A stretch of 64,000 nucleotides of DNA, taken from positions 1,924,501-1,988,500 of the forward strand of contig JAJFZO010000034.1 in NCBI GenBank assembly GCA_021397835.1, written 5' to 3'. The notes below the pieces were generated by a model. It was not told the DNA's origin. It saw nothing but the letters and a program-made list of their open reading frames with translations, and did not search any database. Shown here one piece after another: positions 54,059 to 64,000 of this stretch (the first letter of the stretch is position 1; the number at the start of each line of letters is the position of its first letter). Both the position numbers and the translations under genes were made by a program. The DNA is from Moringa oleifera. Its lineage: Eukaryota; Streptophyta; Magnoliopsida; Brassicales; Moringaceae.

Positions 54059-57000
54059 ATGTCCGCTCCATCGAACCGCCGGCTCAGAGATCAGAACGCC
54101 GGCAGCGGACGCAGAACCGCCGTCCAAAAACCCGCAAAAATCCTCAGCCCGATTTCCGCATCCACAAAAAATCGTACTCATTCTGCCCAGAAATCAATCT
54201 CTGGCAAAGAGAACCCGAAACCCAGTTGTGGGGCCGCGGGGTCGGCCCAGAAGCCCGTGATTCGGCCCGTGCCACGACTTGAGAAGTCGGCCGTAGGCCC
54301 GGGACGCGACGGCGAAGCGCGTGCGAGGGGGTCCACGTCGACAGTCCCGAGAGGTAGGAGCTCTAGCCCATCTGGATTCATTAGGGTTTTTTCGGATTCG
54401 AGGAGAGAGAAGGACTCTGGTGCATCTGGGGATAGATGTGAAAAGGGTTTCCCCAAGGAAAAGAAGGGTGTTAGAGAATTGGGTGTCAAACACGGTGATG
54501 AGATTAGGAATTGTAACGAGAATGGCGGGTATGGTGATAATAAATCGAGTAGGGTTTGTGAAGAACTAGAGAAGGCAAATGGAAAGAAGGTTAATTTAAG
54601 CTCAGACTCGGTGAATACTAGTGGTTCAAAATGTTGTAAATTAAAGGGTGGTTCCATTTTGGATTCAAACTTCGAGAAGTGTTTTAGGATTGATAAGGAA
54701 TGTAAAGATAAATCTGTCTTTGTTTCGAAGTCTAATGATAAAATTGAAAAGCTTGGAAAATATGTTGATTTAGGTTTGAGGAGAACGTCTGTGGATGGTG
54801 ATGTGAAGGTTTCAGAGATTTCGAAAGAAAAGGGAGTGAGTGACCAGTCTGTAAGCAGTCAAGTGAGTGTCAAGTATACTAGCAAGCTACATGAAAAACT
54901 TGCTTTTCTTGAAGGGAAGGTTAAGAGAATTGCATCAGATATTAAGAAGACTAAGGAGATGCTGGATATGAATAATCCGGATTCCTCAAAGATGATACTC
55001 TCAGATATTCAGGAAAAGATTTCTGGGATTGAGAAGGCGATGGGTCATGTTGTGAGTGATTCAGGCCAAAAACCAGGTGTCTCCATAAGTGATGGAAGTG
55101 ATAATAGGGAGGTAAAATTGGCAGAGAAGCACAAAAATAATCAAGTGGAGAATGTGAAAAATTCAGTTAAAGGATTGAATAGCGAGGAACTGGAAGCTAG
55201 ACTACTTCCTCATCAGAAGTTGCTTAGGGATCGAACACTAATCAAGGCATCATCAGGTATACTGCAAAGTCAAGAACCACCTAATGCAACGGATCTCAGC
55301 AGAGAAGCAAACGTTGAAGAGAAGCCATCGAGCCCAATTGAGGAGAATCCAATAGCTTTGGAATTCTTGGCTTCCCTTGATAAGGAGCAATCAGAAAACA
55401 TAAGTAAGGGTGAGCAGGCTGGTTTAGAGCATTGTGAAGTCCAAGATATGGATGGGGAGCCGGCATCAGGGAAACCAGAATCATCAAGCACATTGAATGC
55501 AAAGCCTGATATTGATGTCATTCTCACAACCGATGAAAGACTTGATGAGTTTGATGATCAGGAGAATAGACAGACAACTATTATTGGGGAGGAGACCGAA
55601 GAAACTAGTATTTATCAGCTCAATGAAATAGGGCACAAAACTTCAACAGGAGGATGGTTTGTATCAGAGGGAGAGGCAGTTCTTCTTGCTCATGATGATG
55701 GATCATGCTCCTTCAATGACATTGCTCATTGTGAGGTATTGTGATTTTACCCTCTTTTGAAGTATAACTTTGATTTGGGGTTTACTAATCGAAGTGGTTG
55801 ACTTCATTGCTGTTCCCTTTATGTGACTGTTGCTTTTTTTTTTGTAACTTAAAACACCAATGTAAATTCTGTTATCTTTTTTCGAAAGAGTTATGTTGGA
55901 TTTATGTCAAATTGTTTCTTGACTTTGTTGACTTCCTGGTTTTATGATCAACTGTTGTTTAATTCTTACTGACACTCCCAAAACAAGATGAATTAGCGTA
56001 AAATGTTATTATTTCTGAGTTATCATGTTGTATGCAGGAATAAAAATCATATTTCAGCATGTGCTTATAGATATATTTTACCCAACAATGCTCCTTTTGT
56101 TCCAGGAGAAGGCTGTGTACAAGCCTCCTGCAGGTATCGGCCCAAATATCTGGAGGGATTGTTGGATAATTCGTGCTGCAGGTGCGGATGGTTGCTCAGG
56201 TAGATATGTTTTAGCTGCGTCTGCTGGGAATACTCTGGATTCTGGATTTTGCTCATGGGATTTCTATACCAAAGATGTGCGTGCTTTTCATGTTGAGGAT
56301 GGTCTGCCAAACACTTCAAGAACAGTACTAGGTCCCTTATCCAGTACTGCTGTAGATAGAAGAAATACATTGGTACCTGAAGCTCACCAGTGGTGGTATA
56401 AGCCATGCGGACCTCTTATCATCTCAACTGCTAGCTCTCAAAGAGCTGTTAAAGTGTTTGATATTCGTGATGGAGAGCAAGTGATGAATTGGGAAGTGCA
56501 AAAGCCTGTACTAACAATGGATTATTCAAGCCCTTTGCAATGGAGGAACAGAGGAAAAGTGGTTATAGCTGAAGTAGAAACAATTTCTGTGTGGGACGTA
56601 AGCTCCCTACATGCTCGGGCATTGCTGACTGTTTCTTCTTCAGGTCGAAAAATCTCAGCTCTGCATGTGAATAACACTGATGCTGAGTTGGGGGGAGGGA
56701 TTCGGCAAAGGTTAGAACTTTACTTGGTGGTCCCACTAATCATCTCATGTTCTTATTCCTTTTTGTTTGGTTGCTAATTATTGTTAAAAGGTGATCCCTT
56801 TTACTCAGGTTTATGCGAATCATTTCTAAATAATAGTGTGGGTTTATATAGAGATTGACAATTTAACATTGTTTCATCTCCATTCAAAAAAAAAAAAAAA
56901 AAGTGAAAACAGGAGACATTGTGTTGTCTCTGAATTTATTTCTTCTAATTCCTCCAATAAGTCTTTTATATCTTCTGATTACTGGTTCGCTTAATTTATC

Positions 57001-57582
57001 TTATCTTGTGATGCAAAGTAAGTTCCTAACTAGTTTCTATTTGAACTCAGAGTAACTTCCTCAGAAGCTGAAGGAAATGATGGCGTGTTCTGCACCCCTG
57101 ATTCAATTAACGTCTTGGATTTTCGTCACCCATCTGGTATTGGTGCAAAAATACCCAAACTAGGAATCAATGTGCAGTCTGTTTACTCTCGTGGAGATTC
57201 GATCTTTCTCGGCTGTACCAGTGTAAGGTCTTCAGGAACAAAGCAGCTTTGTTCTCATGTGCAGCAGGTTTCATTGCGCAAACAAAGGCTACTTAGTAGT
57301 TACTCTTTGCCGGAATCCAATGCTCACATGCATTACTTGGCCATGACACAAGTTTGGGGAAATTCAGACCTCGTCATGGGGATCTGTGGGCTGGGGCTTT
57401 TTGTGTTTGATGCAGTGAAGGATGATGACATGTTGTCTTCCACGGGTGATTATGATAGTTCCCATAAGGTTAGAGAAATTATTGGTCCAGATGACCTGTA
57501 TTCCCCGTCTTTTGATTACTCGGCGTCTCGAATTCTCCTAATATCAAGAGATCGCCCAGCACTATGGAGGTATTTGTCATAG
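54059..57582 (+). CDS. KIN14B-interacting protein At4g14310 homologue (WD40/beta-propeller-like)
   Basis: Three exons (54059-55735, 56106-56710, 57051-57582) give 937 residues starting MSAPSNRRLRDQNAGSG. The N-terminal half is basic, Ser/Pro/Lys-rich and probably disordered, with a predicted coiled coil near 275-305 (KLHEKLAFLEGKVKRIASDI). The C-terminal ~400 residues form a transducin/WD40-like domain with SWDFYTKDVRAFHVEDG, KVFDIRDGEQVMNWEV, ISVWDVSSLHARALL and GLGLFVFDAV. The protein corresponds to Arabidopsis At4g14310, described as a KIN14B-interacting protein. In Arabidopsis it sits near KIN10A, and here the two genes lie 7.5 kb apart. A link to kinesin-14 or microtubule function is from that annotation, not visible in the sequence. 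Phases agree at both introns. Exon 3 ends TATTTGTCATAG just before a donor-like GGTATG that is not needed. Confidence 0.9.
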
Positions 57583-60500
57583 GTATGATACATGGTTGAA
57601 AGCTTTTAGTATAATTTGTCTGGAACCATAAACCTAACAGTGTGCTGCTGTTATATTCTGTTATCTGCATCCTCCTGTGTAAGACATCAAAAGTATGTTC
57701 ACTATTTATGGAAGCTGAGCTGATTAACATTGTGCACTGGTAGGTGCACCATTGTTAATTAGCTTTTATTTTTAGAAGGAAAACCTGAACGCATTGTTTG
57801 TTTCGAGAAACTTAAAAGAAGAATATATACAGAACATAAAGTAAGATTAAAAAAATTAGCCTTTTTATGTTAGGTATATCGAGGCCATTTCACCTGTGAA
57901 CTTGTTTATCAATGTATATTTTACTATGATCCTAGTGAACAAGATGATTGCTTCTATTAGCTTATTAAATCTTTTTGTTTTAGTAGAACAATAGGTATTT
58001 CATGTTGGATGCATTAGGTAGCATGAGTTTGCAAATTGATGTGTCAGTGTTTGTTTCCGCACGATATTTATTGCTTTTGTAGGTTCTTTAATTGAACACT
58101 AGTCTTTTTGCTAAAGAATAGTCTTGACCTTTTTTTTTTGAACAGGGTGTTAATATGATAATGAATAGCATGACTTTGGGCTTAAATGTATTGTATGTGA
58201 CATCCATACAATAGCATTATCAAAAGTTACATTTTCATTCAGTACGTTATGAATAGTTCACATGCTGATCTGTCTAGCTAAATTGTGTTAGAAGAATTTA
58301 GCTACGCAAGAGCTCCATAACCAAAATAATCATAGAAATAATGACTCTTCTTTTCGAGAAGTGCCCTGGAGGTACTAAGAAAGCTGACATTGGGGATACA
58401 AGTCTGCTTCCATAACTTTCAGCCTTTCTCAAAGACTCAGGATCTCCGGAATTCCCAATTAACATGATTGTACATTTTCTTGATCTCCAATTTACATATG
58501 GTGCCTGGATGTAGCTGTCCTGATATCCAAACATTTAACAATAAGTCTGATATAAGCATTTTGTCTTTACTGAAACCAACTCGGCATGTTTAAGTCTATT
58601 TGTCAAACTTTATACTTGGTTTATGTACTGATAAATTGGGCTGATTGGCTTCCCACGCTAGCTTGTTAGAGATAGAGCTATGTAACCATTATTCAAGCTT
58701 CTCATGAAGGAACTCTGAGTATGGACTTGGTTAAATGAAGTATTATGATTTTAATATTTCATTGACGGTGTTTTGGTACCAATCACCTGGAGAAAATTAT
58801 TAGAGTTTTGTGGGAGATGTCACTACAGAAGAGGTCACAATTTATATGATTTTTGTTTTTTTAATAAAAATTTTGTATTGTTTTCTTACTGGATTAAACC
58901 GACTTACATGCTTTGAGAGGTTGTCAATGCTTGATGTTTATTTTCTTCTTTGTAAACCTTTACCAATCTACAACACTGGTGAAAGAAAGAAAGCCATTTT
59001 CACTAGAATAGCAATAAAGCCTTGGATCATTGATTGTCGTGGTTAGATGACAAGTCTTGTCATATAGCGATCCCTTTCAATGTTTATGTGAGTCCCTCCA
59101 CTGGGAGATTCATAAAATACTCATCCTCATATGCCCACACTAGGGTATACATGTGATAGAAAAGTGGGCTTCATTTGTTGTCCAACCTGTATTTTCAGGA
59201 AAAATGTCACTTTAACATCCCTCTTGACAATTAATTGATACCAAATCTGTCAAATAGGCTTCTAATCATAGCACCTTATGGTCAAAGTTTATCATTATCA
59301 TTTTCTTACACAGTTTCTTCAGTCCTGTTCAGAACAGTCACTGACACTATCACATCATCTGACAAAATAAACAGTTATTAAAATTTGTTGAGAGCATGCC
59401 TTACATTTGGTATTGATTTTTATCTTATATGCATTACCTGTGTGAATTGTTAGACTAGTTGGGTTCATTTCTTTATGCTTTTGCTTGATTAAGTACATAC
59501 ACCGGCTGAAGCACACGGGGTTGGTTTTTCTCCAATCATATATGATAGTTCTTGAAGGTACTTCTTCGTGAATAAGGACCGCCAAACTCGTTGCATAGCC
59601 ATGGAATTCTCAGCAGATGAATTATTAAAAAGTGAACTCTTTTTTTCAACACAGTCCTGCCTTCGTGAATGCTGTATCGGATCCATGCTGTCCTCGTGTC
59701 ATGTCCCAGAACCAGAAATCTGAAGAGCAAGAAAATTGAGTTGTTCCATGGATAAGAGAACTGAGTCAAGGAACACCTCAAGTTTTGGCTTTAAAAGTGT
59801 TTATTGAGGTGGTTGGATACGTGTTACATTTATGTAAGTTGCGAACTGTGAATTTAAGTTTGGGAATTTATTCTGGAAGGACACCGGCTTGGGACAGGTG
59901 ACGGGTGGTTAGTTGTATGAATATGTTCATTATGGATTCTTCAACGGGAACCAATAGACCAGGTCGCTGCAACTACATCCCAATCTGCTTTTCAACTTTC
60001 GTGTGGCAATGGTTGTTCGTAAGTAACTGTCTTGCTCTGTTTCTGGAGCATGCAACATTGTTTACAGAGCAGGACCCAGCACCTATTATCACCATATGTC
60101 ATTTCAAAAATCTCATTTTCAGTATCCTTTTTATTTTTTATTTTAAAGACAGTATGAAAAAAAATTTAACTTATGTTTTTCAATTAAAAATTACTTGTTT
60201 TTTAATTTGATTTAATTTAAAAATATTTTTAATATTTTAAAAAATATTATTCAAATTAAAATGTTACACAACACATTTTAATTTGAAAATTTTCACCCAT
60301 AAGAGCTATTGTTATAAGGAAAATATAACATAAATTTCTTCATGTTCATAGAATGAGATTCATACTCAGTGTTAAGGTTACATTTACGGAATGGATTCCT
60401 TGCATGCCTCTTTTTAAAGGTTGGTTTTCTCTTTTATGGTCCAAACTGCTTTGCAAGCTTTCTTTCGTCTGTCTTATTTTTAAAAATGAGGTCACAATCA

Positions 60501-61956
60501 CAATCACATATGCATCATGTGTTATAATCCATTAAATTTAACTTCATTATTACTTGAAGAAGAAATTACCAAGCATTTAACACAAGTAAAGCAAGATTTG
60601 ATAATTAAATTACGGGTGCCAAGTTAAAGCCATTTATTGAGTCATCTGCTCACCCAACTTTATATGTACATCCTTAAATACACTTTACTTTGAATTTCAT
60701 TTAGAGATTTGGAGTTAGATATCAAATTATTCGGACTGATGCTTGTGATTAACAATCTGAACTACTTTGAATTTTTGGTAAAATCATAACAAGTGATAAT
60801 TTAATAAATTTTAAATTTTTATTAATATTATAAATTATTAAATTATTTTTATATTTTTTTATTAAAATTTTAACATAAAACTTAAATCATGATTAGTAGG
60901 CTGTAATCTTTATAAAGAAAAATGTGGCTTAAAAAGAGATCATTTAAAGCACTTTCTTGATGTTTGAGATCAATCTTGTGTTAGTTTATGGATCAGGTGA
61001 CTTGAGTCTAGAAAGGAAAATATTCTGTTTGGTTGTCAGGAAAGTGTGTATGGTGTGAGGAACAGAGTCTTGCAGAGAGAAATGCCATTGGTACAGAAGT
61101 ATCATGCCTATGTAATTCAAGGATGAATATCTTCAGTTGTTAATATAATAAAAATTATTAATTTTATTAAATTATTGCATTTTATAATTTTTTAAAAAAT
61201 ATTATAATTCAGACCAATGAAAAAAATCAATCACAACTCAAGATTTATAATTTATTATGGCGTTATTAATATTGTTGTGATTAATTTATTATTATTTTTA
61301 CAATTGGTATCCATAATAAAACCAAATGTGTTTAAATTAAGGATATCAGTATTTTCTTCAATGGAAAGATTTGTCACCACTTTAAAAGATAATAAAATAA
61401 TTATAAAAATTTTGCATGAAAAGTAATACTTAATAGTTTCTTGACTTTAATCATAATTTTTTAAATAAAAATTATTAAAAAAAATTTTAATTATATTTTA
61501 AAATAAACATCATTTAAAATCTTATATTTTACTCTTCATTTTCAATCAAATTCTAACTTCTAAAATATCAGTAAATATATCCTGATTTATCAAATTCAAT
61601 TAAATTGATTTTATCAAAAAATTAAAAAATTAATTATAACTAAATTGAAGATCTTTTACTATAAATTTTGATTTAAATTTTTTTATTAATTTTTAAAAAA
61701 TATTCAAACTATCATCACAAAAATATTTAAAAAATTTTAAAAATTAAAAATATACTTAAATTTTATAATAAATTAAATTAAAATAAATTTATAAATCATA
61801 ATTCGATTAGTTATTTTTAAAATAAAATAAATGAAGAAATTAAATTATTGAGAAAGATTGATTCAACTTGCATTTATATGATTACACGGGTGAACTGGAC
61901 ACGCATCATTGATTAATTAAATACTTCATTATCATTGAACTTTGAGTGTAAATATT

Positions 61957-61962
<6 letters not shown>

Positions 61963-61997
<35 letters not shown>
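61963..61997. repeat. (AT)n microsatellite, 35 bp
   Basis: An uninterrupted AT dinucleotide run of about 17 units. Confidence 0.95.
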
Positions 61998-61998
<1 letters not shown>

Positions 61999-62336
61999 CC
62001 TCATCATATCTTATCTTAATGTCAACTTAATTAGTCAAACATTTAATAGTGAATTAAGGTGTTAAATTAAGTCACTTTCTCATGAACTTTGAAGCATTGA
62101 GAATTGCCTTAATTAGTGGGTACCTCGTTAGTCAAACCTTTAAATGTCGGATAAAGATACATCTCGAATTCAATTTTATTTTTTTAATATAAAATTGCTA
62201 TGTTAATCTTTAAATTTCTTTCTCACCTATTTTCTAGTTCCGTGTCAACCAAATTCACAACTTATTTTTCACAACACATTGTTAATTAGACATGAAAAAT
62301 GTTTAAAAGACTTTATATTTACTTATTTTTTATTTT

Positions 62337-62352
62337 ATATATATATATATAT
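62337..62352. repeat. (TA)n microsatellite
   Basis: A short pure TA run following TATTT and ending at ATGAGG. Confidence 0.9.
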
Positions 62353-63700
62353 GAGGCGAATGATAAAAGAGTATGGCATTGAAAAAGGAGTTTTAGGGTT
62401 TATACAACATTTCTAATATTTATTAAATTAAATTTAAGCATCAAATTTATTAAATATTTGATGATTAATTGTGTATCAAATTGCAAAATCAAAGATTAAA
62501 AGGACTATAAATTAAAAATAATTGGCCTTCATATTGTAATAAACACATAATCATATTAAAATGTACATCTTCTTGAATATAATTATAAAAGACATGTCTA
62601 AAATGAATAACCAATGTTATCATATAGATTACCGATTTCATAACATTTTATTAATCTTTTTATTGTTTTCATAATTAGTAAATTGGATTTCTTTCTTATG
62701 ATAGGCTTGAAGGGTCTTTTTCTTTTCCTATATTTTACATAAAATACCAAAAAAAGAAAAAAAAGTGAGAAATATATTGTGAATGGCCAAAAGATTCCAT
62801 GGCCTCTGCTTATTTAATTTTCTCTCTTTTCCACAAACCATAATCATAACTGATCAGGGTTTGTTGCATGCCTAATTGAGAACCCATATAAACGCACCAA
62901 ACTGCCCTAAAATTAAGGGCATAGCAAAAAAGCCAAAGAAATTTCTAACCAAACCCACAAAACTTGGCTACCAAAAAACAAGAACTGGGAGAGATCATTC
63001 GGGACTCACCCTTTCAGTTTTTTTCTGCCCCTGCCAGATTCTAGACGACTCCCCTTGCCTCTAAAATTCCCAGCTGTCTCTTAATCTCAAGGGTGACCCC
63101 AAAATGGAAGGGCAGTTGGGGTAACACTGACCCATTTGGCAACCTCAGCTTGACTCGGCCCTCTCCTATTGGACTCTCCATAGAAGGCTGCATTAAAGTA
63201 AGAAACTTAGGTGGTTATAGTGGTTATCCGTTGTGGGAATTATTTTCATTAATGCTTTGCTGCACGGAACCTCCTTTCTTCTTGTATGCTGTCTTACCAT
63301 AAGTTTCATTAATTTGTAAAGATAAATACATAAAAAAATAACACAGTGTCTGGAAAACATTTAATAAAATCTTTATTAAAACTTCACAAAACATTATTGA
63401 TTTTGACTGTAATTTTACCATCAAAAAATATATTTATAAAATACCTTCATGTTTATATGAGTTGGTAATTCCCAACGTTTTGTTATTTTTTGTAATATTT
63501 ATTTTAAATATTTTATTAATAACATGTCCTTTCATGGGGACCAAAATATACATATATATAATCTTTACCATATTAATTGGGTATGACATTCACCACAGAA
63601 TTCAAATTTCTCTCTAAGAAATTGGCTATTTTTATTGTGGAAAGAAATTAAAGTATAAGGTATCACATTATCGGGAAAACTGGGTAGGAAAATTTTTTAC

Positions 63701-63708
63701 TATATAAG
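63701..63708 (+). promoter_or_regulatory. TATA box of the fatty alcohol oxidase gene
   Basis: TATATAAG lies 64-71 bp upstream of the ATG at 63772, followed by a GA-rich leader (63741-63771). Spacing is right for a core promoter. Confidence 0.7.
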
Positions 63709-63771
63709 GAGAGATTGCCACCAAAGGATGCAGATCCAACAAAGAAGGTGAAGAGAGAGAGAGAGGGAGAG

Positions 63772-64000
63772 ATGGGGAATGAGTGGCATTCTATGATGAG
63801 TAATGGAGAGAAGGGAGAGAGCAAATACAGTCATGGATTCTCTTCAGCGGAGATGGAGTCCTTGGCTAGTATCTGTGAGGTTGTATTGCCTCCTCTCCCG
63901 CCAAATTCTTTCAACGAAGATCAACCCTCGAAAGCTCTGCAATCATTCTGCAACGTTTCTGGGTCTCAGCATCCTGTGCCTGACGAGGTACTTCTTGCTT
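63772..64000 (+). CDS. Long-chain fatty alcohol oxidase (FAO), first exon, 3' partial
   Basis: The frame starts MGNEWHSMMSNGEKGESKYS, continues with HGFSSAEMESLASICEVVLP and PLPPNSF, and reaches SGSQHPVPDE at the window edge. This is the N-terminus of the plant FAO family: membrane-associated flavin enzymes that oxidise long-chain fatty alcohols to aldehydes in omega-oxidation. The KYSHGFSS and SLASICE motifs are characteristic. Exon 1 probably ends at 63987 (GAG|GTACTT), with 72 residues visible. If that donor is not used, the frame simply runs on to the end. The FAD-binding and catalytic parts lie outside the window. In Arabidopsis FAO3 (At3g23410) is next to FBN4, which supports the assignment. 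Confidence 0.88.
   Translation, partial: MGNEWHSMMSNGEKGESKYSHGFSSAEMESLASICEVVLPPLPPNSFNEDQPSKALQSFCNVSGSQHPVPDEVLLA

Larger units (their letters stand above)
57583..63700. other. Gene-free region before the alcohol oxidase gene
   Basis: No coding gene is supported. 57583-58200 probably includes the 3' untranslated region of the preceding gene. 59450-60110 has normal base composition but only broken frames. 60140-62800 is AT-rich with two TA microsatellites. 62860-63210 is a GC-richer island with no recognisable product (see findings). Confidence 0.5.

Noticed and set aside
54178..54657. Proline/serine-rich minus-strand frames
   Set aside because: Antisense of the Ser/Arg/Lys-rich first exon of the At4g14310 homologue; no domain and no splice or start support.
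58810..60535. Small frames (60-100 residues) after the At4g14310 homologue
   Set aside because: None shows a family motif, splice partners or codon pattern of a real gene; several run into AT-rich low-complexity sequence.

Overview
This is a nuclear window from a flowering plant, most likely a eudicot and probably a rosid. The evidence is split genes with GT-AG introns, long AT-rich intergenic stretches, a decayed Ty1/copia retrotransposon, and a gene set with clear Arabidopsis counterparts. I cannot name the species. No bacterial, phage or CRISPR-type system is present, and I did not find a convincing new multi-gene system.

Layout. (1) 372-6392, +: 3' part of a COP1-interacting protein 7-like gene, its 5' end outside the window, convergent with (2) 6764-8766, -: a protein phosphatase 2C-like gene that looks like a pseudophosphatase. 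(3) 8767-13288: AT-rich intergenic DNA with a diverged direct duplication. (4) 13289-19731, +: a six-exon gene for an 844-residue protein with a mitochondrial-type N-terminus and three RRM-like units; its second intron holds a copia remnant, and degenerate copies of its last exon lie just downstream. (5) 21179-22853, -: cytosolic ribosomal protein L14. (6) 26162-27135, +: dCTP pyrophosphatase 1-like (MazG fold). (7) 27136-35253: gene-poor, very AT-rich, built of repeated units. (8) 35254-38343, +: ACD11-like sphingolipid transfer protein. (9) 39918-41339, +: ROP-interactive CRIB protein (RIC type). (10) 42456-46522, -: kinesin KIN-10A/PAKRP2. (11) 48333-50924, -: fibrillin 4/PAP6. (12) 54059-57582, +: homologue of the KIN14B-interacting protein At4g14310. 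(13) 57583-63771: gene-free. (14) 63772-end, +: first exon of a long-chain fatty alcohol oxidase.

All exon models were built by hand by joining reading frames across GT-AG boundaries. Every complete gene modelled keeps one open frame from ATG to stop, with lengths fitting the families. The right-hand genes (RIC, KIN-10A, FBN4, At4g14310 homologue, FAO) match, from memory, a pair of Arabidopsis duplicate segments (At3g23380-23410 and At4g14310-14330), so this looks like an ancestral gene order that Arabidopsis has split between two chromosomes. Promoters of the ribosomal gene and of the At4g14310 homologue carry telo-box, site II or E2F-type motifs expected for growth-related genes.
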